Positions 29,620-38,680 of a stretch of 57,225 bases of DNA are shown one piece after another. The first letter of the stretch is position 1. Each line of letters starts with the position of its first letter. A program made the translations under genes and the position numbers. Source of the stretch: Alkalispirochaeta americana (lineage in GTDB: Bacteria > Spirochaetota > Spirochaetia > DSM-27196 > Alkalispirochaetaceae). The notes beneath the pieces are model-generated. The model was not told the DNA's origin and did not search any database. It saw only the letters and a program-made list of their open reading frames with translations. The DNA lies in the NCBI RefSeq assembly GCF_900156105.1, contig NZ_FTMS01000019.1, positions 1 to 57,225 of the forward strand, given 5' to 3'.

Positions 29620-30438
29620 ATGTTCAAACTTTTTGCTTCAGACATTGATTACACACTCCTCCCCCACCAGGGGGACATTGCTGCTGACGACATAGCCGCC
29701 CTGCGACGGCTCCACGAAGAGGGGATCATGGTGGTCCTGGCCAGTGGTCGGGCCACGGGAAGCACCAAAAAGATCCTGGAACACATTTTTCCGGAAACAC
29801 CACCGGAATACTTTATCTCCTACAACGGCGCCCGCGTTACATCCCTTCGAAGGGGAACGCCTCTGGTGGCGCGCAACATCGCTCCGGATCTGGTTACCGA
29901 AATTCGCCGCTGGTGTCTCCAGGAGGGGGTAACTCTTCAGGGCTATGAGGATTCAACCATCCTTGTAGAGGAAGACAATCCCTACGTGGGCCGCTACGCT
30001 ACGGCGGCAGGTATGGGATACCGGATTGTTGCGGACATAGCCCAAGCGATCCACCCCCACGGGGGAACCCCAAAACTTGTCTGTCACGATCGACAGGAAC
30101 GTCTCCCGGGACATATCCAGAGCCTTCGGGACCTCGGTCGGGGACGCTGGACCGTAGTAACGTCAATGCCCCATTTCATCGAGATCGTGGCGGATAATAC
30201 CAACAAGGCCACGGCTCTCCAGGCGCTTGTTGCCCACAGGGGATTCACCATGAATGAGGTAATCGCCATTGGAGACAACCTGAATGACCTGGAAATGATC
30301 CAGGAGGCAGGAACGGGCGTGGCCGTGGCAAACGCCGTGGAGGAACTCAAGGCAGTAGCCGATTGGGTCACCCGGCGAAGCGTCTCGGAGGGTGCCGTGG
30401 CCGAGACCGCACGCAAGGCTTTCCCGGATCTGTTCTAG
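29620..30438 (+). CDS. HAD-superfamily phosphatase, Cof type (subclass IIB)
   Basis: A 272-residue sugar- or nucleotide-phosphate phosphatase fold. Motif I is D8-I-D10 with an unusual Tyr after it (DIDYTLL, where DGT is standard). Motif II is 'VVLASGRATGS', and motif III/IV 'AIGDNLNDLEMIQEAGTGVAVANA' supplies the magnesium-binding Asp residues. A C2B cap domain lies between. These enzymes dephosphorylate sugar phosphates or FMN-like compounds; the substrate is unknown. It stands alone between divergent and parallel neighbours. Confidence 0.88.
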   Translation: MFKLFASDIDYTLLPHQGDIAADDIAALRRLHEEGIMVVLASGRATGSTKKILEHIFPETPPEYFISYNGARVTSLRRGTPLVARNIAPDLVTEIRRWCLQEGVTLQGYEDSTILVEEDNPYVGRYATAAGMGYRIVADIAQAIHPHGGTPKLVCHDRQERLPGHIQSLRDLGRGRWTVVTSMPHFIEIVADNTNKATALQALVAHRGFTMNEVIAIGDNLNDLEMIQEAGTGVAVANAVEELKAVADWVTRRSVSEGAVAETARKAFPDLF

Positions 30439-30509
30439 ACTTTGAAACCTTTCGGTAAATTCTGCATTATATTTGCCCCAACACCTGGAGGGGACTACAC
30501 TGGTGTTGG

Positions 30510-32561
30510 ATGGAACGGCAAGAACAGCAGAAAGAGCCCCGGGAGGCCGTAATTCTCCTGGTGGCACAGGATACTCTCCTAATCTCTTTTGTGAGCCAGG
30601 TGGCAGATTCCCTGGGGTACCTGCTCTCCGTGGCCGACACTACACAGACAGTGGAGGAGCTTCTGGCCTCCCTGTCCGCCCCCCCTCTGGTCCTGATCGA
30701 TCAGGTATCCTGCCTTGAAAGCGAGGAGATGGCTCGAACCGTTTTAGCCACAGGGGATCTTCCCCTGGTTTTTCTCTCTTCCCGGGAACACGCCCCCCCC
30801 CGGCTCGATACCATCCAGAGCGAGGCATCCTCCTGGGCATCTCTTCTCCCGGGACTTTTTCCCCGCACCTCGATTCCCAGAAAAAGCGATCACCAGACCT
30901 ATGCAACAACCATTACCCTGGCCTTGCACCTCTTCAGGACCCAAGAGGAACTTCTCCACTCCCGGCAGGCTCTGAGCCGAAGCGAGCACCAGTATCGATT
31001 ACTCTTCCAGCACCTTCCCCTGGCTTTTGCCGTTCACGAGATGATCTACGGCTCTGACCAGGAACCCCTGGACTACCGCTTCATCGAGATAAACCCCGCC
31101 TTTGAAAAGATCACAGGCCTCCGCAGAGAACATCTTCTGGGAAAAACGGTTCTGGCGGTCCTGCCAGGGACAGAGCGTTCCTGGATAGAAACCTACGCCG
31201 AGGTGGTCCGGACGGGTGAGGACGCCCTGATCGAATCCTATTCCCGGGAACTCAAAAAATATTTCGCTGTCCGGGCTTTCCGTATCCATCCCGGACATTT
31301 TGCTGTGATCTTCACCGATGTAACAGAGGAGACACACAAGCGAAAAACCCTTCAAGAACAGGCTCGGGTGCTGGGCATCCTGGCAGAGGCGTCGGAACGC
31401 TTCCTGGATCTTGATCTTGGCGATCTGGACTTCCAGGAGATTGTCGAGACGGTTCGTTCAATCTCGGGTGCCATCTTTGTCATGTACAATGCCTTTTCCC
31501 GGGATGGATCCCGCACAATAACAAGGGCCGTGGCAGGCCCTCCCGACCTCATTGCTGATATCCATGAGACCCTGGGTCAGATCCTGCAGGGACACACCTG
31601 GAAGTTCGACGAGATCCGCCGGGATCTCTTTCGGGAATCGCCCTTTCACGTATTCAGCCGCGTCTCGGAGTGGAGCGCCGATCTGGCCCCTGTCGAGCTG
31701 GTTATATCCCTGGAAAACCGATGGAATCTGGGAGAGACGATGTGCCTCCTTCTCCGCCACGAGGATGAGTTTTTGGGAGACATCAGCATGGTCATGCCTG
31801 CAGGATTATCTCTGAAAAACCGCCCTCAACTGGAAATCTACGCCCGAAACGTGGCCCTGGTTATCATGCGCAGGCGTTCCGAAGAACGAATCCAGCGGCT
31901 CCTCCAGGAAAAGGAGCTTCTGCTTCAGGAGACACAGCATCGCATCAAGAACAACCTGAACGTGACAGCCAGCCTTCTGAGCATGCAGGCCCTGGCGACA
32001 AACCAACCCGAGGCAGTTAAGACACTCCTGGACGCAAGTTCCCGGGTCAAGACGATCCGCCGGCTCTATGAAGAACTTCACCTCTCGGAGAACTTCCGCC
32101 ACCTGGCGGTCCAAACCTATCTGCGGCCTCTCATTGACGAAATTATTGCGATCTTTCCCGATGCCGGAAACCTTCAGGTCGAGACCGATCTGACCGATTT
32201 CAAGATCAGCACGAAGCTCCTTTCGTCGATCGGCTTGATCGTGAACGAGCTGATCACCAACGCCATGAAGCACGCCTTTCCTCCGGACTATCTCTCGCAG
32301 AGGGGCCTCACTCCCACTCTCAGAATCAGCGCCCGGGAAGAGAAAGGATGTCTCTATCTCTCCGTGGCCGACAACGGCATAGGGCTCTCCACGAGCGCTC
32401 GGGAATGGCTGCGAACCAGGGAAGATCAACGGTCCTTCTCGGGCAGTAACTTTGGCATGCTGGTTATTCACTCCCTGGTGGAACAGGTGGATGGAACCCT
32501 GGATATCCAGAGCGGAGAGGGCACCACCTACAGCATCACCATTCCACTGGTGGTTTTCTAG
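30510..32561 (+). CDS. Multidomain sensor histidine kinase (PAS, HisKA_2)
   Basis: A 683-residue soluble kinase. Residues 12-105 look like a degenerate receiver ('AVILLVAQDTLLISFVSQVA', 'PPLVLIDQVSCLES', 'LPLVFLSS') with Asp retained but motifs weak. A PAS domain covers about 155-275 ('YRLLFQHLPLAFAVHEMI', 'INPAFEKITGL'), a GAF-like segment about 285-455, and HisKA_2 with the phospho-His in 'LLQETQHRIKNNLNVTASLLSMQ' at about 470-490. The ATPase domain follows ('IVNELITNAMKHAFP', 'VADNGIGLS', 'FGMLVIHSLVEQVDG'). HisKA_2 kinases often answer to stand-alone or RNA-binding regulators. No partner is adjacent. Confidence 0.88.
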   Translation: MERQEQQKEPREAVILLVAQDTLLISFVSQVADSLGYLLSVADTTQTVEELLASLSAPPLVLIDQVSCLESEEMARTVLATGDLPLVFLSSREHAPPRLDTIQSEASSWASLLPGLFPRTSIPRKSDHQTYATTITLALHLFRTQEELLHSRQALSRSEHQYRLLFQHLPLAFAVHEMIYGSDQEPLDYRFIEINPAFEKITGLRREHLLGKTVLAVLPGTERSWIETYAEVVRTGEDALIESYSRELKKYFAVRAFRIHPGHFAVIFTDVTEETHKRKTLQEQARVLGILAEASERFLDLDLGDLDFQEIVETVRSISGAIFVMYNAFSRDGSRTITRAVAGPPDLIADIHETLGQILQGHTWKFDEIRRDLFRESPFHVFSRVSEWSADLAPVELVISLENRWNLGETMCLLLRHEDEFLGDISMVMPAGLSLKNRPQLEIYARNVALVIMRRRSEERIQRLLQEKELLLQETQHRIKNNLNVTASLLSMQALATNQPEAVKTLLDASSRVKTIRRLYEELHLSENFRHLAVQTYLRPLIDEIIAIFPDAGNLQVETDLTDFKISTKLLSSIGLIVNELITNAMKHAFPPDYLSQRGLTPTLRISAREEKGCLYLSVADNGIGLSTSAREWLRTREDQRSFSGSNFGMLVIHSLVEQVDGTLDIQSGEGTTYSITIPLVVF

Positions 32562-32761
32562 GCGCAATGATCCGCCCCCCCCCTCAGACGTTGAGGCAGT
32601 TTTCACTCCACCCTACCCTTGGAAGCCGTCTCTGTTGGCTGGTGAAATCCTTCAGGAAGATTCCGATGGGATGGAGCGGGATCGTTTTTCGTCGTGCTTG
32701 GGCGCTCGCAATGCTCTATTACCATTATTAAATTCACTTGTGCTACAGCAGAAATCATACT

Positions 32762-32780
32762 ATTCTATAGATAATAGAAT
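32762..32780. promoter_or_regulatory. AT-rich inverted repeat upstream of membrane-protein gene
   Basis: ATTCTAT, 5 bp, ATAGAAT, 30 bp before the next ATG. The 248-bp gap 32562-32809 holds no gene. The repeat may overlap the promoter and act as an operator. Confidence 0.5.
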
Positions 32781-32809
32781 TATGGTTATTTTTAAAAAGG
32801 AGTCTATTC

Positions 32810-33550
32810 ATGAATATCCTCACGGTTTTCAAGGAAAGCATCACAGCCTCACGGGACAATCCGTTACTCTTTGTCCCAATGCTGGCATCCCTCGTCTTTT
32901 CAATGATTGTCAATCTGGTTTTTGCCGGATCAGCTATGCCCATGCTGGGCAATCTCTCCGGAGAGCAGATTGCTGCCAACCCGGAACGGGCCCTGGCAGG
33001 AGCCGGAGCAGCTATCGGCGGTATCATGATTGTGAGTACAATCAGCAGCTTTGTCAGTTTTCTGGCCCATGGCATGACTGTCGGGATGGCCGATATGGCC
33101 CTGAAGGGCGAATCGGTGACACTACAAACCGGGTGGGATCGCCTGGTCTCACGTATCATCCCTCTTGTCATAACCTCCGTTATGGTGATTGTCATTGTAA
33201 TGTTCGGGTTTATCCTGCTGATTCTTCCCGGCCTGATTGCAGCTTTTTTCCTCATGTTTGCGCTGGTTGCGGTCATGCTGGAGAATTTCTCAGCAGGAAA
33301 AGCCTTAGGCCACAGCATTAAAACTGTTAAAAAAAACATGGGAGCCGCGTTGATTACGCTGCTGCTGATTCTGGGGCTGACATTCCCCGTCCTGGTTTTG
33401 AACTTCGCTATTGTCTTCATCCCGATATTAGGGGTGATTCTCTCCACCATACTCTTTTCAATCTACACGGCCTTTATTACGATTTTACTGGTGCGGGTCT
33501 ATCACAGTCTGGATGTGCAGAGCGACAGGTCTCCGGAAGTTGAGGCCTGA
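32810..33550 (+). CDS. Multi-pass membrane protein, DUF4013/DUF7847-like, unknown function
   Basis: A 246-residue protein with AAAAGGAG before ATG. Five to six hydrophobic segments (about 22-42, 68-92, 115-150, 178-200, 205-230) follow an amphipathic N-terminus 'FKESITASRDNPLLFVPML'. This start, plus the central 'GFILLILPGLIAAFFLMFALVAVMLEN', is typical of a broad family of uncharacterised bacterial and archaeal membrane proteins related to the membrane part of glycerophosphodiesterases. It is monocistronic. Confidence 0.75.
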   Translation: MNILTVFKESITASRDNPLLFVPMLASLVFSMIVNLVFAGSAMPMLGNLSGEQIAANPERALAGAGAAIGGIMIVSTISSFVSFLAHGMTVGMADMALKGESVTLQTGWDRLVSRIIPLVITSVMVIVIVMFGFILLILPGLIAAFFLMFALVAVMLENFSAGKALGHSIKTVKKNMGAALITLLLILGLTFPVLVLNFAIVFIPILGVILSTILFSIYTAFITILLVRVYHSLDVQSDRSPEVEA

Positions 33551-33606
33551 TACCCTCAGGAAGAAACCTCCTGCCGGCACAGCACGAGAGGAGCCAGGCA
33601 ATCGGA

Positions 33607-34473
33607 TCACTCCTTCGTTGTCTCTTCGGGCTGGGCCATCAGGAGAATCTCAGGTCGGTACTCAAAGTGTATTGCGTCAAAATAGAGCCATTTTCCTCCC
33701 CAGACAAACCCCTCGGCCTCAAACGCCTTGATCACCTCCCGGGGAACGGTCCATCTCTGGTGAGGAGCCAGATTCCACCATTCTTCTACTCCGCTGTTTA
33801 CTGCCCAGCGCCAGTAGGCGTGGCGCCCCCGGAAGGATCGTGGCATAAGGTCCAGGGCGACGCCGTAACTGTGATAACTCCTGCGTGGTGTTCCTGCAAT
33901 CGGGCGCCAGCTGAAGCCGTGGACCTGGGCAAGGTCGCGCACAAACGCCCGGGTCTCGCCATCTGCCAGCATCACCAGGCGCAGTCGCTGATCGACACGC
34001 CCGAGAGGGTCCTGAAGCAAGGGGTGAAGCTGCACCGGTCTGTCCAGAAAGGTGAGCCACACCATGGCTCGCTCAGCCTCCTGTTGTGATGCGATCCCAT
34101 AGAGGCGGTCAAGAAAAGCATTGAATCGCACCTCCCCGTCGTTGTCAAAGCTCACCATTCTCTGACGGAGGCGTTCCTCCACCTCAGGGGTAATCTTCCG
34201 AGGGGTAAAGGGGCCAGGCTCGTAGCGATAGAACCGTATTGGCACGAATTCCTGCCACCGATCCCGCTTTGCCTCCGGCAAAAGCCGGCCCTGAGCCCAG
34301 GAGAACCATTCACCGTCCATGGAGAGGGCCCACTCACCCCGGCGATATTCCACCGATTCTATTCGATCGGGATAGGCCCGGGCGAGAGCCTTCATCACGA
34401 CCTCTCCCGAGGCGAAGGATGCCAGGGATGGTACCAGAAGAAAGAAAAACACCGTCCAGATCTTCATACTCAT
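33607..34473 (-). CDS. Exported M15-family peptidase (D-Ala-D-Ala carboxypeptidase type)
   Basis: A 288-residue protein with signal peptide (1-22, 'FFFLLVPSLASFASG'). The C-terminal half has the M15 zinc motif: 'RRSYHSYGVALDLMPRS' (His...Asp) and 'WLYFDAIHFEYRPEIL' (Asp-x2-His). The preceding 'RDLAQVHGFSWRPIAG' corresponds to the substrate-side strand. It should trim peptidoglycan peptides in the periplasm. The N-terminal 130 residues are a lineage-specific extension. A second ATG lies at 34467. Confidence 0.85.
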   Translation of the reverse strand: MSMKIWTVFFFLLVPSLASFASGEVVMKALARAYPDRIESVEYRRGEWALSMDGEWFSWAQGRLLPEAKRDRWQEFVPIRFYRYEPGPFTPRKITPEVEERLRQRMVSFDNDGEVRFNAFLDRLYGIASQQEAERAMVWLTFLDRPVQLHPLLQDPLGRVDQRLRLVMLADGETRAFVRDLAQVHGFSWRPIAGTPRRSYHSYGVALDLMPRSFRGRHAYWRWAVNSGVEEWWNLAPHQRWTVPREVIKAFEAEGFVWGGKWLYFDAIHFEYRPEILLMAQPEETTKE

Positions 34474-34721
34474 ACGAGAATACTCATCTTTTCCTCTTCG
34501 AAGCCAGTCCTCGGCATCAAAGATTTCTGGCTGGAGATCTTGGGAGTATGTCGCTCACTTGCCATCCCCCGGGTTTTGCCTCATAGTCATACAATATGGA
34601 TAATGCAACAGGAAGATCGTTTTGCCCGACACGCTCTGGGGAACGGGACAGGTCTGCTCCGATAGCCAGCCGGGACAGATATCTGTTGCAGCAAAAAATA
34701 AAGGTGTGACGAAGAAAATAT

Positions 34722-36911
34722 ATGCAAACGAAGAAGTTCTCCCCCCGGCCCCTGATTATCCCGCTCCTGTTTCTTGTCTTTTCTCTATCCCCCGTCCTGG
34801 CTGGATCAGGCAGCTCCAGCTATGCCCATACCCTGGAGCACCGAATGATGGTCCTGGCCCTTCAGATCGGGATCATCCTCTTTGCGGGCCACTGGGGAAG
34901 CAATCTGGCCCGCCGCGTGGGGATTCCGGCGATCATGGGAGAACTCCTGGCGGGAATACTCATCGGGCCTTATCTGCTGGGAGCCTTACCCCTGCCCGGG
35001 TATCCCTCGGGGCTCTTCCCCGTGGCCGATACAACCCTGGCAATCACACCGGAACTCTACGGGTTTGCCGTGGTCGCCTCGATTGTCCTGCTCTTTCTCA
35101 CGGGTCTCCAAACGGACCTGCGGCTTTTTCTGCGCTTTGCCTTCAAGGGAAGCGTCGTGGGGCTGGGGGGCGCAACTCTCTCGCTTCTGGCGGGAATTAC
35201 CGTGGCAACGATCATGACCGGCAATCCCCCCCTGGCACCGGGAAATATCTTCCTGGGAGTCGTCGCTACGGCAACATCAGTGGATATTTCTGCCCGTATC
35301 CTGAGCAGCCGCAAGAAGATGGCGAGTCCCGAGGGGGTAACTATTCTCTCGGCATCGGTAATCGAAGATGTGGTGGGCATCACCCTTTTGGCAGTTATTC
35401 TCAGCGTGGATGCCATGGAGGGAACCCTGGGCAACGGCGGGGGAACCTGGCGGTTTATGGTGCCCATCGCGGCCAGGGCGCTGACTGTCTGGCTGGGATG
35501 TACTGCTTTGGGAATTCTTTTCTCCCGCCGGATCGGCAATCTTCTCAAGGGGGTGCGCAACCAGTCCCAGATAGCTGTTCTTGCCTTGGGTCTGGCCCTG
35601 ATTCTGGCCGGCCTCTTCGAGAGTGCCGGACTGGCCATGATCATCGGCGCCTATGTGATGGGCCTCTCTCTGGCAAACACCGATATCTCCTATGTGGTAC
35701 AGGAAAAGATCGAGGTTATTCACCATTTTTTCGACCCCATTTTCTTTACTGTCATCGGGATGCTGGTGAACCTTTTTGTGATTACCTCCCTGGAGGTGCT
35801 GTTTTTCGGTGTGTTCTTTGCCCTCCTTGCAACGGCAGCAAAACTGATTGGCTGCGGGGGAGCATCACTTGTGCTGGGCTTTAACAGGGCGGGAGCAATC
35901 AGAATCGGCATGGGTATGGTTCCACGTGGAGAAGTGGCTCTGATAATGCTTGCCATCGGTTTGAGTTCAGGAGTCCTGGAGGATCGACTCTTCGGCGTGG
36001 CCATTGTGATGACCCTGATCACAACGCTTGTGGCACCGCCTTTTTTCAACAGGCTCCTCTCGCGAACCCTCCAGACCACCCGCCAGGCTCTAACGGACCA
36101 CGAGACAACAGCTGCAGACTTTCACTTCGGTTCGGAGGATCTCACAAAATTTCTCCTCTCCGATGTAATACAGACCATGCGCAACGAGGGCTTCTTTGTC
36201 ACAGGCTCGGAAACAGAACACAAGGTCTTCCATATGCGGAAGGATTCGGTTTTCATTGCCCTCATGGCCACCCCTGTAAGCCTCCATTTCACCTGCCGCA
36301 AGGAAGATGTAACTTTAGTGAATAACCTGGTCTACGAATCGGTTCTGAGTCTGCAGCAGCAGGTGGGGCACATAAAAACCGTTGCCAAACCCCAGGAGTT
36401 GCGCAAAGGCCTGGTGGAGAAGACCAACCGCGCCGTGGTGGACTGGCCCAAATATCTTCCTGTAGAGTGCATTCACCTCCGTATGGAGGTGGAAAACAAG
36501 GAACTGGCAATTCGCGAACTGGTGGAATCCCTCACGCACGGGGGGAAACTCAAAGATCCCGAGGCTGTGCTGGAGGCAATCCTGGAGCGCGAGAGGACGA
36601 TGAGCACCGGCATGGAGCACGGGATTGCGATCCCCCACGGCCGTTCCGAGGGGGTCAAGGAATTGACCATCGCCGTGGGCATCGTTCCCAAGGGGGTCGA
36701 TTTTCAGTCCCTCGACGGAGAGCCGACGCGAATTATCTTTCTGGTAGCTTCTCCCCGGGATAACCCCGGACCACACCTGCAGATTCTGGCGGGGATCGCT
36801 GGAATTGTGAACAGCTCCGAGGCCAGGGAAGAGATGCTCCGTATCTCCTCCCGATCCGATCTGATCCGCTACATGGTGGAAAATTCCCGCCCAAAAAAGC
36901 GAACACCCTGA
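34722..36911 (+). CDS. CPA2 cation/proton antiporter fused to a PTS EIIA domain
   Basis: A 729-residue protein. Residues 1-28 look like a signal or first helix. Residues 40-450 are a Kef/NhaS-type antiporter with 12-13 segments ('GIPAIMGELLAGILIGPYLLG', 'LFLTGLQTD', 'SASVIEDVVGITLLAV', 'GMVPRGEVALIMLA'). Residues 465-560 form a linker domain without a recognised family. Residues 583-729 are a PtsN/fructose-type EIIA domain with active-site H639 in 'TGMEHGIAIPHGRSEG'. There is no TrkA-N domain, which Kef proteins usually have. Phosphorylation of H639 by the PTS could gate ion transport (inference). The free EIIA protein encoded at 42.8 kb shares the active-site stretch almost exactly. Confidence 0.9.
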   Translation: MQTKKFSPRPLIIPLLFLVFSLSPVLAGSGSSSYAHTLEHRMMVLALQIGIILFAGHWGSNLARRVGIPAIMGELLAGILIGPYLLGALPLPGYPSGLFPVADTTLAITPELYGFAVVASIVLLFLTGLQTDLRLFLRFAFKGSVVGLGGATLSLLAGITVATIMTGNPPLAPGNIFLGVVATATSVDISARILSSRKKMASPEGVTILSASVIEDVVGITLLAVILSVDAMEGTLGNGGGTWRFMVPIAARALTVWLGCTALGILFSRRIGNLLKGVRNQSQIAVLALGLALILAGLFESAGLAMIIGAYVMGLSLANTDISYVVQEKIEVIHHFFDPIFFTVIGMLVNLFVITSLEVLFFGVFFALLATAAKLIGCGGASLVLGFNRAGAIRIGMGMVPRGEVALIMLAIGLSSGVLEDRLFGVAIVMTLITTLVAPPFFNRLLSRTLQTTRQALTDHETTAADFHFGSEDLTKFLLSDVIQTMRNEGFFVTGSETEHKVFHMRKDSVFIALMATPVSLHFTCRKEDVTLVNNLVYESVLSLQQQVGHIKTVAKPQELRKGLVEKTNRAVVDWPKYLPVECIHLRMEVENKELAIRELVESLTHGGKLKDPEAVLEAILERERTMSTGMEHGIAIPHGRSEGVKELTIAVGIVPKGVDFQSLDGEPTRIIFLVASPRDNPGPHLQILAGIAGIVNSSEAREEMLRISSRSDLIRYMVENSRPKKRTP

Positions 36912-36916
36912 CGGCC

Positions 36917-37927
36917 CTAACGGGTTGTCTCGCGCACCATAATGCGGGGAGTCACCGAAAGCTCGTCTGTTCCCAAATGATCGTCCCTCCCGGAGATTCG
37001 CCGCTCCAGGTAGGTCCGGGCCAGCCGGGCCTTCTCGTGAAAAAACTGTTGCATCGTGGTAAGGCCCACCACAGGAGCGATGGAAATATCATCGAACCCA
37101 ACAACTCCCACTGCCTCGGGAATAGCGATCCGTCGCTCCCGGAAGAACCGGAGCCCCCCCACAGCCATGGTATCGCAGGCGTAAAACACTGCATCGGGCA
37201 CGGGTCGCCCCGATTCCCGGGGCTCGAAGATCCGCAGTGTTGCAGCGTGGCCTCCTGCTTCGGAGAGGCTGTCGCGCTCAATGATTTCCTGGGACCCGCT
37301 TCCCCGGCACCCGGCAATAGCGCTTCGATAACCGGCGAGGCGCGCCTGGACACGTTCGTCGTCCTCGTCCCAGCCGACAAAGGCGATGTGGTGATACCCC
37401 CGGCTCAGGAGGTACTCCGTTGCGTCCCGGCCTCCCAGATAGTTATTGGTGCTGATTGAACGCACCGAGGGGCACCTGGACTGCATAAGGACGATCGGCA
37501 GGTCCAGGGAATGGAAGAAGGATGCGCCTTCCTCATCAAGCTTCATGGAAAAAGCAATGAGGCCGTCTATCGTTCGCCGGTAGGAGCTGTGATCCCGGAA
37601 GAATCGTGCCACGTTCCGCTCGCCGCAGGTGTTTATGAGCATCAGGTTGAAGCCATGCTCGGTGAACTCCGTGCTCAAGGCACGAATCACCTCAGCTGCT
37701 ACGGCCAGACGCACATCGTGCAATGCCAGACCGATTACACCCTGCTTCTCTGCGGGGGGCCGCGCCGCCGCAGGAGGCACATAATTATTCTCTGCCATGG
37801 CAGCGTACACGGCGTCCCGTGTTTCCGGCTTCACCAGGTTGGGTTGATTCAAAACCCGGCTCACCGTGGCTTGACTAACACCCGCATCACGGGCAACCAT
37901 CTTGATCGTGGATCGTTCTCGTTCCAT
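36917..37927 (-). CDS. LacI-family transcriptional regulator, target unknown
   Basis: A 336-residue protein. The helix-turn-helix at residues 7-27 reads 'STIKMVARDAGVSQATVSRV', with 'LVKPETRDAVYAAMAENNYVPP' leading to the hinge, which is Ala/Pro-rich and lacks the usual tidy hinge helix. The effector domain has 'RTIDGLIAFSM', 'ISTNNYLGGRDATEYLLSRGYHHIAFVG' and 'VVGFDDISIAPVVGLTTM'. A sugar or nucleoside ligand is usual. It converges with the antiporter gene (5 bp apart), so its targets are probably elsewhere besides itself. Confidence 0.88.
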   Translation of the reverse strand: MERERSTIKMVARDAGVSQATVSRVLNQPNLVKPETRDAVYAAMAENNYVPPAAARPPAEKQGVIGLALHDVRLAVAAEVIRALSTEFTEHGFNLMLINTCGERNVARFFRDHSSYRRTIDGLIAFSMKLDEEGASFFHSLDLPIVLMQSRCPSVRSISTNNYLGGRDATEYLLSRGYHHIAFVGWDEDDERVQARLAGYRSAIAGCRGSGSQEIIERDSLSEAGGHAATLRIFEPRESGRPVPDAVFYACDTMAVGGLRFFRERRIAIPEAVGVVGFDDISIAPVVGLTTMQQFFHEKARLARTYLERRISGRDDHLGTDELSVTPRIMVRETTR

Positions 37928-37943
37928 ATTTCTCTATGGTACG

Positions 37944-38010
37944 GACCAACCTCGATCTGGTCAACTTTTTTCTGAAAAAACATCTTTATTCGAAAACCTT
38001 TTCAGAAAAA
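37944..38010. promoter_or_regulatory. Inverted repeats upstream of the second LacI gene
   Basis: GACCA, 9 bp, TGGTC (37944-37962) overlaps a leftward TTGACC -35-like element and could be an autoregulatory operator. Next to it TTTTTCTGAAAA (37967-37978) faces its exact complement at 37999-38010. The second pair could form a hairpin or mark another binding site between the two divergent genes. Confidence 0.4.
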
Positions 38011-38077
38011 TTTCTTTTTTACGCCCTTTCCTGCCGCCCTTCCCCTGTTTCCCCTTCCCAGGTCGTGATACACTCTC

Positions 38078-38680
38078 ATGATCATGGGAAGACGAATAAC
38101 GCCTTTTCTGACGGCTCTCGCGGCGTCAGCACTGCTGGCGGTGCTTTTTTCGTGTCGCACCGCCCCCGAAGAGGAACTCCTGCCGGAGCCGCCTGTGGCC
38201 CCGGCGGAAACGCCTGCACCTGAACCTCCTGAACCGCCCCAACCACCTCCGCCTCAGGCTCCCCTGGAAGGCCCCCGGTGGATACTGCACAGCCAATACG
38301 GAACCTCCCGGATGCCCAACCCACCCGAGGGAATGCTCTGGGTCGAGTTTGATCTCCAGGAGCGGGTTCTTCGCGGCTTCGGCGGAAGCGCCGATCTTAC
38401 GGGTCACTACCAGAAGAACGCACCGTCGAGGATCACCATAACGCCGGGTCAACCGGCGACCCCACCCCAGCGTTTTGCCCGCTACTACAATCAGACCCTG
38501 GAGAACCTCTCCCTGGTGAAGGGCTATTACATTCAGGGAGAAACCTATTACGAGAGCACCCTCACCCTCTACGGGGGGCTGGGCAGGGAAGAGATCATCC
38601 TGGCAGAGTTCTTCGTGGATCCCGAGAGCCCTCTGGTTCTTCCCCCCGAAAAAACCACCCCCGAGGAGCCCCCCCGGTGA
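38078..38680 (+). CDS. Proline-rich lipoprotein of unknown function
   Basis: A 200-residue protein. Residues 1-26 form a lipoprotein signal ending in 'LLAVLFSC', with Cys as the lipidated residue. Then come an acidic start and a Pro/Glu/Ala-rich spacer (about 30-63), as used to cross periplasmic space, and a beta-rich C-terminal domain ('MLWVEFDLQERVLRGFGGSADLTGHYQ', 'RFARYYNQTLENLSLVKGYYIQGETYYESTLTLYGG') that resembles small META- or heat-shock-HslJ-like barrels. It overlaps the next gene by 4 bp. Confidence 0.7.
   Translation: MIMGRRITPFLTALAASALLAVLFSCRTAPEEELLPEPPVAPAETPAPEPPEPPQPPPPQAPLEGPRWILHSQYGTSRMPNPPEGMLWVEFDLQERVLRGFGGSADLTGHYQKNAPSRITITPGQPATPPQRFARYYNQTLENLSLVKGYYIQGETYYESTLTLYGGLGREEIILAEFFVDPESPLVLPPEKTTPEEPPR

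Noticed and set aside
34622-35884. 420-codon rightward frame starting before the antiporter gene
   Set aside because: It overlaps the antiporter in another frame and gives a Gly/Pro/Arg/Cys-rich product without hydrophobic pattern, whereas the antiporter frame matches its family throughout.
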